A DNA stretch of 64,000 nucleotides from Collinsella aerofaciens (lineage in GTDB: Bacteria; Actinomycetota; Coriobacteriia; Coriobacteriales; Coriobacteriaceae), in contig NZ_JADMWW010000008.1 in NCBI RefSeq assembly GCF_015548375.1, positions 1-64,000 of the forward strand, written 5' to 3'. Both the position numbers and the translations under genes were made by a program. Positions 7,984 to 17,272 of this stretch are shown piece by piece. Numbering within the stretch: position 1 is the first letter of the stretch; each line of letters begins with the position of its first letter. The notes beneath the pieces are model-generated. The model had not been told where the DNA came from. It ran no database searches and saw nothing but the letters and a program-made list of their open reading frames with translations.

Positions 7984-9572
7984 TGGAGATCAGAGAGAGA
8001 CTGCTTGCCTTCGCTGCCGGTTCCCCTATCGGTGGTGCTTCGTCGCCTAGGCCAACAGACCCGTATGATGAACTTGAATATGATGAAAGGCCGACTTCGT
8101 TTGGCGATCGCGTCTTACGTTTTGCAGCCGTCAGCGTCTTGATGCTCGTTGTGGCTTGTGCCATTGCATCGATTGCCTATGCCGCTCAAAAGGGCCAGTG
8201 GAATGTCAACCTCGGCGTTGACAACATGAACCCCGAGCGCACGCAAATTACAATCAGGTGGAGTGACATCGATAAGGACAAGTATGTTTCCTTCGAGCAT
8301 GGCGGCATTAAGGCCTACAAGATTGGCTACACCATAACGACCACCAAAGACGGAAGTACCGTCGAGGGTCCTGTCTACTACGATAAAAACGGCAAAGTTG
8401 TCGATAAATCCCACAGCAAAATGAAGAAGTATAACGGTAGCCTGCAGGGCGAGGACCTTAAGAAAAACTTCGAACCGTCCTGGGCTCCTGATGGTTGGGA
8501 AAAGGGCGCGTCTGCTTCGACGAGCACAAGTCCCAACGACAACCATAAGCCGCATGAATCGCAGGGTTCTGAGTCAAAAGATCCAGAGGATCTGGACAAC
8601 CAACTTATCAGCAAGAAGACCCCGGATTTTGCCCTAGATTTTAAGTTCTTTAAATATGCTGCCGAAAACCTGGCATGGACTTTCTGCCGTGGGCTTGCGG
8701 AAAGCGCCACGAGCCTTGCCGAATGGTGCATTTCGCTAGTGTCCTCTACGGCGAGCACTGCATTCACATCCGACTTTACCAATGGTCCTTTCGGCCAGTT
8801 CTACACCATGGCATCAAAGCTATCGAAAGGCGCTTTCCAGCCTTATGCCATGGCGTTTCTCGGCCTGACGTTCGGTGTCGCCCTCATGCACCAGCTGGAT
8901 GTCCGTCGCAAGATGGCAGGCGTCGACATCATGGCAAGCCTCGCATTCGTCGTCATGATGTTCGCGGTGAGCTACACCCTCATCGTCCATGCGATGGACA
9001 TCTGTGCGGCCGTATACGTTCTCGCCCAACACCTTGTCGGGGTCGTAAACAACACGCTTGCATCCATGGGAATCGACACGACCAACTCCATTGGAATAAA
9101 GGAACAGGTAACCAGCTCATTCGACGCCCTGACTTACGCACAGGCCGGCACCTCGTTTATTCTTCTCATCCTTGCCATCGTTTCCCTTGTCGCCTGCGTC
9201 GCCTGCCTATTCACCGTGCTGACAACAATCTTCGTGCGTGTCGGCGAAATATATTTAAGGGCCGCCGCAAGCCCCCTTTGCCTAGCGTTCTTTGCTGACG
9301 ACAAATCAAGACCCATGGGCGTCGGCTATCTCAAGCGTTTCGCCGCGGTTTGTTTCCAGGCGGTGATGATTGTCATCGCGATTGGCATGATCCCACTTAT
9401 CAATACGGTCGCAACCGAACTCATAGCCCCTATCACGTCTGATACAAGCACCCTGAATGGTTTCGGGGGCGCCGCGGCCGCGCTCATCCCGTCGATGTGC
9501 TCCGTCCTTTGCATTACTGAAATCGTGAACAAGTCAAAGGTCGTTGCCAACAGTCTGTTCGGCCTCGCCTAG
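7983..9572 (+). CDS. VirB6/TrbL-like polytopic channel protein
   Basis: A 529-residue membrane protein. One membrane segment at about 45-65 is followed by an extracellular-type Ser/Thr/Asp-rich region (about 70-215). A C-terminal block of about five or six hydrophobic segments (about 270-529) resembles the VirB6/TrbL inner-membrane channel. The ATG at 7983 shares its first A with the previous stop codon, which fixes the start. The large periplasm-equivalent domain before the channel block is typical of Gram-positive versions. It lies directly before the PrgI and VirB4 genes, as in pCF10-like systems. Confidence 0.8.
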   Translation: MEIRERLLAFAAGSPIGGASSPRPTDPYDELEYDERPTSFGDRVLRFAAVSVLMLVVACAIASIAYAAQKGQWNVNLGVDNMNPERTQITIRWSDIDKDKYVSFEHGGIKAYKIGYTITTTKDGSTVEGPVYYDKNGKVVDKSHSKMKKYNGSLQGEDLKKNFEPSWAPDGWEKGASASTSTSPNDNHKPHESQGSESKDPEDLDNQLISKKTPDFALDFKFFKYAAENLAWTFCRGLAESATSLAEWCISLVSSTASTAFTSDFTNGPFGQFYTMASKLSKGAFQPYAMAFLGLTFGVALMHQLDVRRKMAGVDIMASLAFVVMMFAVSYTLIVHAMDICAAVYVLAQHLVGVVNNTLASMGIDTTNSIGIKEQVTSSFDALTYAQAGTSFILLILAIVSLVACVACLFTVLTTIFVRVGEIYLRAAASPLCLAFFADDKSRPMGVGYLKRFAAVCFQAVMIVIAIGMIPLINTVATELIAPITSDTSTLNGFGGAAAALIPSMCSVLCITEIVNKSKVVANSLFGLA

Positions 9573-9585
9573 GAAAGGTAGTGAA

Positions 9586-10056
9586 ATGGCAGAGACATTC
9601 GTGCGCGACGATATCAACAACTATGTCGCGAGAAACATCTTTGGTCGTTTTTCCAAGCGCTCGGCCATAGCGGCACTTGCCGCCGTTGCCGTCGTGACCG
9701 TCGGAATATACGGCGTCTACGCATGGGGCTGGAGCCTCGATATTGTCACCTACATGGCGATCCCGGTGTGCGTTGCCATCGGCGTCATCGGCCTCCATTC
9801 GCACCACGGCCTGAAATCGGAGAAATGGCTGCCGCTCATGCTGAAGGACAGGACGGAGCCCGATCAGCTCACGCTCGCTGTCCCGACTTTCGAGGTGGCC
9901 GTTCCGAAGAAGACGAAGGCAGAGGTGCGCGAGCAGAAACGCCGCGAAAAGGCAGCAAGGAAGGCGAGGAAGTTTGAGCAGGAGGCCGTGCCGGCGGGAA
10001 TCGCCCAGGCGATGGCTGAGGCCTCCGTGAGAAACGATGGGAGAAACCCTAGATGA
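9586..10056 (+). CDS. PrgI family (VirB3-like) protein
   Basis: A 156-residue protein with two membrane segments (about 25-45 and 49-67) and a basic, Lys/Arg/Glu-rich cytoplasmic tail that is probably helical. This is the PrgI layout; PrgI acts with VirB4 at the base of the secretion channel. Start 9586 is supported by GGAAAGGTAG upstream. Its stop overlaps the VirB4 start (ATGA), as usual for this gene pair. Confidence 0.8.
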   Translation: MAETFVRDDINNYVARNIFGRFSKRSAIAALAAVAVVTVGIYGVYAWGWSLDIVTYMAIPVCVAIGVIGLHSHHGLKSEKWLPLMLKDRTEPDQLTLAVPTFEVAVPKKTKAEVREQKRREKAARKARKFEQEAVPAGIAQAMAEASVRNDGRNPR

Positions 10057-13000
10057 GCAAACTGACTATTGACGATCTCGACCGAGAGATTGCCGAGGCC
10101 GAGGAGCGCCGCGCGAGCGCCCTCGAGGCCGGTTGGCAGAAGGGCGTGCGCCAGATGGACAAACGCCTGAAAAAACTGAAGAAGAAACGTGACAAGTATG
10201 TCGCGAATTACGGCACCGACGTGCCATCCATCCCCCTCGGCTCTTCCTGGGCGATAGACGAGGAACAGGCCGAGCTCGGTGTAAACACTGCGCTCTCGAC
10301 CGATGTGAAGCTCGTCCAGCCTAAGTGGTCGACCACGAAACTCGTCCCCTACGAGCTGCTCACGGTTGACGGCGTCATGCGCATCGACAGCGAGACCTAC
10401 TCCATCGCCCTTCGCGTCGATGACGTCAACTACCAGGGAGCGCGACCCGAGGACCAGTATCTCGTGCGCGAGGCGTGGGCGGGATACCTCGATTCGCTCG
10501 ACCACACGGTACGTCTCGGCATTTTCATCATGAACAAGCGCGTGAGCCCGGAGGAGTTCGCTTCTGACCTGCTGTTCCGTGAGGTTCCCGGCGATGAGCG
10601 CGGTAACGTCCTGCGCCGCGAGTACAATGCATGGACCCGCTCCATGCTTGCCAAGTCCTCCCGCTCGGTGCGCCGCGACCGCATTATCACGATTGCCGTG
10701 TCCGCTGACACGCTGGAGCGTGCGGTGCCCCGGCTGTCCCAGGAGGCGGATTCCTTCCTGCGCTTCATGCGCGACCTCGGGTCCGATGCGCATGTCCTCG
10801 ACGGCCAGCAGCGCCTCGACATCATTCAGACCATGACGCGCCAGGACGACACTCCGGGCACGGCGAACTTCGAGCGCCTGTCCGGGACCGTCGGCCTCAC
10901 GACCCGCGAGCTCGTGGCGCCCTCCTCCGTCCTCACCGCTGACGGCTACCGCGGCGACCCCCGCATGATCGTCGGCCGTCGCTGGGTTAAGACCTACGAC
11001 GTCACCCTTGACGGTTACGGCAAGACCATGAAGGACTCCTTTATTTCAGACCTGACGGGACTGCCCTACGACCTTACCGTCGCGTGGCACATCCGTCCCT
11101 GGGAGTTCTCTGCCGCGATCTCGGCCGCCGAGAACCACCTGCACGAGATCACCGAGGAGAACAATACCTATCAGTTCAACACGAGCCGTCCCGAGGTCGG
11201 CTACTTTGTCGACCAGAACAACATGCCGCCCGCGATGCGCGAAGCCCAGGAGGACGCCGAGGCGTTCCGAGACGACCTCGAGAGCGCGGAGATGCACGCC
11301 TTCGGAGTCACGACCGTCGTGACCGTCCAGGGGCGCACGGAGACTGAGCTCGAGGAGGCCTGCCGCGAGGTGGAGAAGGTGTTCTCCACGCACAGGAAGC
11401 CCTATCCCGATTCATGGCGCGCCCTTCGCGAGGAGTCCTTCTCGACCGCTCTGCCGATCGGCGCCCCCTACATCCCGTATGAGCGAACGCTGACCACGGA
11501 CCCCCTGTCCCATATGCTGATGTTCGTCGCCGCCGAAATGAACGATCCGGGCGGTAACATCATGGGCCTCAACGCCGAGACCCGCTCGTTTATCGTCTAC
11601 GACCCCGTGTCCCATGAGCACACGAACAGCTTCACGCTGGCACAGCCCCGATCCGGCAAGTCGTTCAATTCCAAGATCACGCGCATCATCCCCGTGCATC
11701 TGAAGCATCCGGACGACGACGTGATCACGATCGACCCCGAGGGCGAGTACGTCACACCCACCGAGTATCTGGGCGGCCAGGTCATCCGTATCGCCGAGAA
11801 TTCCGGCGACTTCATTAATCCCCTCGACATCTCCCTTGCCTACGGCTCGGACGATCCGGAGACGAAGTCCTCCCCCGTGCCCGCGAAGGTGTCCTTCATC
11901 CAGTCGCTCGTTCGCATGATGGCCAGCAGCGTCAACGATGCCCAAGCCAATGTCCTCGACGCCGCGACCGCATACGCCTACAACCGGTATCTGGACGATC
12001 CGCGCCCCGAGAACCTGCCGACGCTTCAGGATATCTATGACTTCCTGATGTCCGAGCAGGGCTCCGATATGCGCGACGCCCGCGACCTGGCAAAGCTCAT
12101 TCGCCGTTACGTCACGGGCACGCTGTCGCTGTTCAACCATCCGACGAACGTGAACCTCCAGTCGAATCTCGTGTGCTTCGACCTGCACGAGCTATCCAGC
12201 GAGCTCAAGCCGCTGGCGCTGCTCATCATCCTCGATCACATTTGGGTCCGCGTATCGGCGAACCGTCGTGCCGGTAGGAGAACCTGGCTCATCATCGACG
12301 AGTTCCAGCTCCTGCTCGACAGTCCCTACGCCCGCAGCCAGATCGACCGCTTCTTCACCCGCGGCGGTAAGTGGGACTTCTACATCAACGCCATCACGCA
12401 GAACCTCTCCCGCGTCCTCAACAGCGAGGAGACGCGCTATATGTTCCAGAACTCGCCCTTCGTGACGATTCTGCAGCAGACGAGCGACCTTCTCCCTGAC
12501 TTCCAAGAGCTGTTCAATCTCTCTGAGAGCCAGACGAAGGTTTTGGCCACCGCACATCCCGGCGAGGGTCTCTACGTGTTCAAGAACCGCGTTGTCCATT
12601 TCGACTTTCAGATCGACCAGAAGACCTGTCCGACTCTCTACGACATCTGCACGACCCGTCCCGCCGATATCAAGCGCCGGGCGGTGAAGCCGGCAGCGAA
12701 ACCCGATGTCGGCTCACTCGACGAGCCTGAAGATGCCCCGTCTTCGACCCCGCGCTCCACTCGTGAGGAGATCGGCCGCAACGTTCCGTCACCTGCACAC
12801 ATGGCTCCCCCGGCGCGCCCTCGACCCAACGTGCGGCCGGCGAGCGAGCAATTCGGTTTTAACGGAGGCGGCAACCGAGACACGGTTACCGCCAAAAAGG
12901 AAAGGATGGAAGATATGGATATTCGTGACTTCCAGGAGGGCGCGGACTTCTCGCGCTTCAACACCCGTCGACTCCCGAGTGAGGAGGAGCTGCGCGCGCA

Positions 13001-13694
13001 GGCCGAGGCCGAGCTCAAGGACCTTGTCCTGAATGCAATCGATAAGGTCTTCACCCGCGAGAGCGACACCCATTTCGACGATTTCGCGCTGGCTCTTTCG
13101 TCTGTCGGGGTCACGCTCGGAAGCGAGCCCTCCGGCGATATCGCTTTCTCGAACGGCACGGTCGCCCTCTCCGGCTCCGAGGTAGGCTACACGCTGTCTG
13201 CGCTCGTTGCCATGTCGGAGCGCGCTAACGGTCTCGATGCTGAGGTGAAGCCCCAGCCCGCTCCCGCTCCCGAGCAGGCTCAGCCTACCGAAGATCTCAA
13301 CGCGCAGCCGGGCTCCTGGTCAAACGTCACCCGTCAGCAGCAGATGGATTCAGCGCCTCGTCCGCGCACCCAGACGCAGGCCCCTCAGCAGCCGGCGCCT
13401 TCCTCCTCTGTCCAGCAGGCCCCCGCAACCAGCTTTACACAGCCGAATGGCATGTTTTTGAATCAGCGCGCCGCGCAGCGTCATCGCGCCCAGGCTTCCT
13501 CCCAGGCGGCTGTCGCCCCCCAGCAGTCGGCAGACCAGCGTTTTGGCAGCGCATCGGTCTCCGATGCGATGTCCACCCTGCTGAAGTATCAAAACGACAG
13601 CGGTGAGGATGTCGGCGGCATGTTCGCCAGCCCCGACGAGATCAGCCCCGAGGGTCTCAACGAATATGCCGACGGTTCCGGTTTCGTGGGCTAG
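10053..13694 (+). CDS. VirB4/TraE-type conjugation ATPase
   Basis: A 1213-residue ATPase that powers channel assembly and DNA secretion. The N-terminal CagE/TrbE/VirB domain is followed by Walker A 'AQPRSGKS' (530-537), then 'DPEGEY' and a Walker B segment 'TWLIIDEFQLLLD' (about 745-757). The C-terminal 340 residues (from about 870) are an unusual extension rich in Pro, Gln, Ala and Ser, likely disordered, containing a conserved-looking acidic helix region at about 950-1060. That makes it clearly longer than the typical 650-850 residues. The start overlaps the PrgI stop by 4 nt. Confidence 0.95.
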   Translation: MSKLTIDDLDREIAEAEERRASALEAGWQKGVRQMDKRLKKLKKKRDKYVANYGTDVPSIPLGSSWAIDEEQAELGVNTALSTDVKLVQPKWSTTKLVPYELLTVDGVMRIDSETYSIALRVDDVNYQGARPEDQYLVREAWAGYLDSLDHTVRLGIFIMNKRVSPEEFASDLLFREVPGDERGNVLRREYNAWTRSMLAKSSRSVRRDRIITIAVSADTLERAVPRLSQEADSFLRFMRDLGSDAHVLDGQQRLDIIQTMTRQDDTPGTANFERLSGTVGLTTRELVAPSSVLTADGYRGDPRMIVGRRWVKTYDVTLDGYGKTMKDSFISDLTGLPYDLTVAWHIRPWEFSAAISAAENHLHEITEENNTYQFNTSRPEVGYFVDQNNMPPAMREAQEDAEAFRDDLESAEMHAFGVTTVVTVQGRTETELEEACREVEKVFSTHRKPYPDSWRALREESFSTALPIGAPYIPYERTLTTDPLSHMLMFVAAEMNDPGGNIMGLNAETRSFIVYDPVSHEHTNSFTLAQPRSGKSFNSKITRIIPVHLKHPDDDVITIDPEGEYVTPTEYLGGQVIRIAENSGDFINPLDISLAYGSDDPETKSSPVPAKVSFIQSLVRMMASSVNDAQANVLDAATAYAYNRYLDDPRPENLPTLQDIYDFLMSEQGSDMRDARDLAKLIRRYVTGTLSLFNHPTNVNLQSNLVCFDLHELSSELKPLALLIILDHIWVRVSANRRAGRRTWLIIDEFQLLLDSPYARSQIDRFFTRGGKWDFYINAITQNLSRVLNSEETRYMFQNSPFVTILQQTSDLLPDFQELFNLSESQTKVLATAHPGEGLYVFKNRVVHFDFQIDQKTCPTLYDICTTRPADIKRRAVKPAAKPDVGSLDEPEDAPSSTPRSTREEIGRNVPSPAHMAPPARPRPNVRPASEQFGFNGGGNRDTVTAKKERMEDMDIRDFQEGADFSRFNTRRLPSEEELRAQAEAELKDLVLNAIDKVFTRESDTHFDDFALALSSVGVTLGSEPSGDIAFSNGTVALSGSEVGYTLSALVAMSERANGLDAEVKPQPAPAPEQAQPTEDLNAQPGSWSNVTRQQQMDSAPRPRTQTQAPQQPAPSSSVQQAPATSFTQPNGMFLNQRAAQRHRAQASSQAAVAPQQSADQRFGSASVSDAMSTLLKYQNDSGEDVGGMFASPDEISPEGLNEYADGSGFVG

Positions 13695-13697
13695 TAG

Positions 13698-15524
13698 ATG
13701 AAACCGCGCTCGATGAGATATAGCTCAAACCTTGCCCACGCGGATGCCCGTACCGCCGCAAGCCGGCGTACGGGCACCGTGCCCGCCGTGCTCGAAGCCG
13801 AGTCACGGCGCACATCTGCATGGCAAAGATCCTTACCGCGCCCGAACAGGTCGCGTTCCGGCTCCTCGGATTTCTCTCGTCTCAGCGCCCAGAAAACGAC
13901 GCGCTCGCGTGCGGCATCTGCCGCCGCGGGCGCCGCCTCATACGGCGGCACCTTCGCGTCCATCGCGAAATCATCCATGGCAGGCGCATCCGAAGCCGAT
14001 GCGCCCGACACAGACACATCGGAGGGATCGGGTTTCTCCCCCTCCGTCATGGCCTCGTCTTCCCGACGCGGGGCCGCTGTGTCGGGCGCAACGCCCTCGG
14101 CCCAGCTCCTGGCATCCTCATCGCTCGCGAAAAAGGTGGCGACGGTCCCCGTCGCCCCGATTTCCGGTAGCGCCTCCAAGACGCTCAAGCGCGCCAATGC
14201 GGTCGAGCTCGACATCCTTATGAAGCGCCGTCCGGGTTCATTCAAGAAGGACCCGGCCGCCGTCAAAAAGCTCAAGGACCATCGCAAGATGGTTTTGCGT
14301 AGGAAGAGGAAGGTCGCCCTCAAGCAGGCCTCCCTTAGCATGAAGGCGGGGCGCGCCGTCGGCGGCAAGCTCTCCCGAAAGCTATTCAAGGGCCGTAAGG
14401 GAAGAAAGCAGCTTCTCTCCCTCAGGGAATGGAAGAACAGGATCGCCATATTCGCCTCGCTGCTCTCCCTCGGCGGCCTTCTGCTCATGGGGGCGATCCT
14501 CGCTTCGTCGCTCGGGCTCGTGCAGTTCGGCCAGCAGGCGGGAGGGGCGAGCAACGGCGGCAGCCTGGACGGCGACGAGCTCACCATCTACCTGTACCTC
14601 AAAGACCACGGTTGCGACGACATCCACGCCGCCGCCATCATGGGCAACTACTGCCATGAGTCCGCTGGATCCTCAAATCATAAGATATATCCGATGGCTG
14701 ACCAGGCAATGGGTTCGCATGCCTATTGGCTGGACGGAAAGAACCCGAAAACAAACGACGAGATCGTTTCGAGAGGCTCTGTATATAACAAGGCGACCGG
14801 TATAGGCCAGTGGGACGGAGGGCGCCGCCTTCGCCTGGCTCAATTCGCAAAGGAGAAAGGCAAGAACTGGTACGACCTCGATGTCCAGCTCGAGTTCTGG
14901 TCTGATCACGACGAATGGGGCTCGTTTTCCAGTGCCGACGGCAAGTACAACTACCAAACATTCATGGATGCAACCGACCTCGAGGCCGCGACGAAGATCT
15001 ACGCCATGGGCTGGGAGCGGTGCGCCATGGTGGGAGGCAAACCCTCCGGCTGGGAACCGCGATACACCAACGCGCAGTACTTCTACAACGCGATCACGTC
15101 CGGCACCCTCGGCGGCTCGGGCCAGGGTCTGGCGGGCGCCACGGGAAGCCAGCTCACCGTCGTCAACGCCTGCAAGTCAACGCCCTCACCCGGCCTGAAC
15201 TGGTGTGCCGCGTGGGTGACAAACGTATTCAAGGCGGCTGGTGTCGGCTCCTTCGGTGGAAACGCCTGCGACATGGTCAAGGCATGGTGCCATAGCAACA
15301 ACCCCGCCGACCTCAAAGTCGGCATGATCGTCGGCGACGCGAGCCACCCGGGCACCGGCACCCCAGGACTTCTCTATGGCCACGTCGGCATCTACATCGG
15401 TGACGGCAAGGTCATGAGCAACGAAGGTGCAATCACCACCAAGACGCTCGATGAGTTCATTGCCTTCTACGGTAAGGGCTCAGGAGTCTACTGGGGATGG
15501 ATAGGCGGAGTCGAACTCAAATAG
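13698..15524 (+). CDS. Lysozyme-CHAP bifunctional cell-wall hydrolase
   Basis: A 608-residue VirB1-like peptidoglycan hydrolase that would open the wall for the secretion channel. Residues 1-245 are a basic, low-complexity cytoplasmic region and a membrane anchor lies at about 248-275. A phage-tail-lysozyme-type domain follows (about 290-450) with 'GNYCHESAG', putative catalytic E321. The last domain is CHAP (about 485-608) with 'WCAAWV' (C503) and 'GHVGIYIG' (H562). The lysozyme-plus-peptidase arrangement matches PrgK/TcpG-like proteins. It starts 3 bp after the VirB4 stop. Confidence 0.93.
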   Translation: MKPRSMRYSSNLAHADARTAASRRTGTVPAVLEAESRRTSAWQRSLPRPNRSRSGSSDFSRLSAQKTTRSRAASAAAGAASYGGTFASIAKSSMAGASEADAPDTDTSEGSGFSPSVMASSSRRGAAVSGATPSAQLLASSSLAKKVATVPVAPISGSASKTLKRANAVELDILMKRRPGSFKKDPAAVKKLKDHRKMVLRRKRKVALKQASLSMKAGRAVGGKLSRKLFKGRKGRKQLLSLREWKNRIAIFASLLSLGGLLLMGAILASSLGLVQFGQQAGGASNGGSLDGDELTIYLYLKDHGCDDIHAAAIMGNYCHESAGSSNHKIYPMADQAMGSHAYWLDGKNPKTNDEIVSRGSVYNKATGIGQWDGGRRLRLAQFAKEKGKNWYDLDVQLEFWSDHDEWGSFSSADGKYNYQTFMDATDLEAATKIYAMGWERCAMVGGKPSGWEPRYTNAQYFYNAITSGTLGGSGQGLAGATGSQLTVVNACKSTPSPGLNWCAAWVTNVFKAAGVGSFGGNACDMVKAWCHSNNPADLKVGMIVGDASHPGTGTPGLLYGHVGIYIGDGKVMSNEGAITTKTLDEFIAFYGKGSGVYWGWIGGVELK

Positions 15525-15549
15525 CCAACAAGGGAAAGGAACGTTCGCC

Positions 15550-16068
15550 ATGTACAAAAAGGGAAAGAAGCTGGATTCGAAAGGGATTATCCTCGCCTGC
15601 GTAGGCATCATCATAGTCTGCATCGCAATCAACGTCGCGTTCGCGCTCTTTCCGCCCACAGGCAGGACGGATGACAGCCCGGCGGTGGAATCCTCGGCTG
15701 CCTCCGACGGTGAAGTCGGTGCCGATGGCTACGGCACGGGTGATGAATCGGAAGGCGGCGCCATGGATGACAAGGGTGAAACGACGCAAGTCGACCCCTC
15801 GGTTGTTGCCGTCCCCGATAACCTGCCCGAGGGAATGACCCAGACTGGTTTCCAAGACGCGGTCGCAAGGTACCTCACGTCCCTGACACCCGAATACGGC
15901 GCTCCCGAGAAGACCCTTATCGAGTCGAGTGACGTGAACGTTGGAATGGGTCCCGACGGCTCCGATATCCCCTACTGGGTCATCCGCGTCTACTTCCCCA
16001 ACGAGACGGAGATTCCCGTGACCGTCGACTACACCAAGGGCGAGGGCTTCAACGTCGGGACGTACTGA
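15550..16068 (+). CDS. Membrane-anchored extracellular protein of the T4SS operon
   Basis: A 172-residue protein with one N-terminal membrane segment (about 12-34), a Ser/Asp/Gly-rich linker (about 38-85) and a small C-terminal domain (about 90-172) likely outside the cell. The topology is that of a VirB8-like or accessory channel subunit, but I see no sequence signature for VirB8, so the function is open. AAGGGAAAGGAA precedes the ATG. It is the penultimate gene of the conjugation operon. Confidence 0.75.
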   Translation: MYKKGKKLDSKGIILACVGIIIVCIAINVAFALFPPTGRTDDSPAVESSAASDGEVGADGYGTGDESEGGAMDDKGETTQVDPSVVAVPDNLPEGMTQTGFQDAVARYLTSLTPEYGAPEKTLIESSDVNVGMGPDGSDIPYWVIRVYFPNETEIPVTVDYTKGEGFNVGTY

Positions 16069-16073
16069 TCGAG

Positions 16074-16403
16074 ATGAAGAACGCGCCCGGACCGTATACA
16101 ACCGAACCTTCCCTGCTGCTCTTTCGCCGACGCCTGGCCGCCCTCATGAGGGCAACGGGAATCGACCAGGATGAGCTTGCGGGGATGATCGGGCAATCGT
16201 CGCGCTCGATCGGCCTGTGGCTCACTGGCGTCAGGTTGCCCTCGGCCGTCTCACTAAAGGCCCTCTCAAGGACGTTCGGCGTGCCTACCGACTGGCTGCT
16301 GGGCGCAGACGCGGTCGAGATAGCCTCGGGGCTAACGAGACTCGCGGAGATAGCATCGGCTCCGAAGGCGACAGATACCGGCGCCGATAGGGCGTCAGGC
16401 TAA
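16074..16403 (+). CDS. XRE-family HTH regulator
   Basis: A 109-residue protein with a Cro/C1-type helix-turn-helix at about residues 15-72 ('QDELAGMIGQSSRSIGLWLTG' region, then 'LKALSRTFGVPTDWLLG'). It is the last gene of the conjugation operon, 5 bp after the preceding gene. A distal regulator in the operon it may control is a natural candidate for feedback on the class A or class B motifs, but nothing in the sequence ties it to either one. Confidence 0.85.
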   Translation: MKNAPGPYTTEPSLLLFRRRLAALMRATGIDQDELAGMIGQSSRSIGLWLTGVRLPSAVSLKALSRTFGVPTDWLLGADAVEIASGLTRLAEIASAPKATDTGADRASG

Positions 16404-16426
16404 AGGCTTACCTGCCCTGCCGCGGT

Positions 16427-16473
16427 GAACACTTGTTCCCGCGCCGGGCGACATGGGCACACTCCCCCATCAT
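16427..16473 (+). promoter_or_regulatory. Class B promoter of the methylase-helicase operon
   Basis: GAACACTTGTTC (16427-16438), then 29 bp, then CATCAT (16468-16473) as the -10. The box ends 68 bp before ATG 16507. The central base is C instead of G, as at 48482. Confidence 0.65.
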
Positions 16474-16506
16474 CGATGGGTAGTTGACTGAGACGGGGAG
16501 GAATTA

Positions 16507-17268
16507 ATGCAACAGAGCCACATTGAAGCGCCTATCGAGATGCTCGCGGCGGTTTTGGGCCATCCGCACGGCTGGGACACGATTCTCGACGCCATGGCCG
16601 AGCACTCCGAACTGGGCCCGAGGGGAATTCTCGCTCTTGCGGCATTCAAGCTCGACCATCCCGAGGCCGATACATCGGCTGTCCTCAGCAGGCAGCGCGC
16701 CGATATGCTGGGCGGAAAGATCAAGGAGCATCCGGCCGGGTTCGAGATTCTCGTTCCCTTCGCCAGACGAGTGGACGATGAGCTGACTCTCGATTGCGAA
16801 CTCGTTCCCGAGACGGTCTACCCCGCCTCCGCTTATATAGGGCTCACCTCGTGCCCCGGCGCCGCACCGATCAGCGTCGTCGAGGGGGATGCGGTCGCGC
16901 TCGATGCGGTCTCGATGGCCTCCGAAGACGTCGACCTTGAGGGCATGGACCCGATGGCTTCCCACGTTACGCTTCGCCGCTACGGGATCGATGACGGCCT
17001 GGAGGTTCGCGTCCCGATGGAGGATACCGAGCTGCTTCTCGCGCGTATCGAGCGCGTTTGTGCCCAGGTGAGAGGCGCCACGGGCAGAATCGACCGCGCC
17101 CTCAAGAAGGCGGGATTCGAGTGCAAACCGAGAGTGCGGCCCCCGCAGGGCGAGCGGGCCGAGCGCGGCCAGTCAGCAACTATGACGACCAAGCGACTAA
17201 AGAGCATGCTCGCCTCCTTCGATTCCGGTTCGCGCGGAACCTGCAACAACTCTCGAAAGGGGGCGTAG
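16507..17268 (+). CDS. Hypothetical protein upstream of the methylase-helicase
   Basis: A 253-residue soluble protein with no recognised domain and a basic C-terminal tail (about 205-253) that could contact nucleic acid. GGGGAGGAATTA precedes ATG 16507. It is the first gene of the class B operon, and its stop is 4 bp before the start of the 2088-residue methylase-helicase, which suggests they act together. Confidence 0.75.
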   Translation: MQQSHIEAPIEMLAAVLGHPHGWDTILDAMAEHSELGPRGILALAAFKLDHPEADTSAVLSRQRADMLGGKIKEHPAGFEILVPFARRVDDELTLDCELVPETVYPASAYIGLTSCPGAAPISVVEGDAVALDAVSMASEDVDLEGMDPMASHVTLRRYGIDDGLEVRVPMEDTELLLARIERVCAQVRGATGRIDRALKKAGFECKPRVRPPQGERAERGQSATMTTKRLKSMLASFDSGSRGTCNNSRKGA

Positions 17269-17272
17269 CGCC

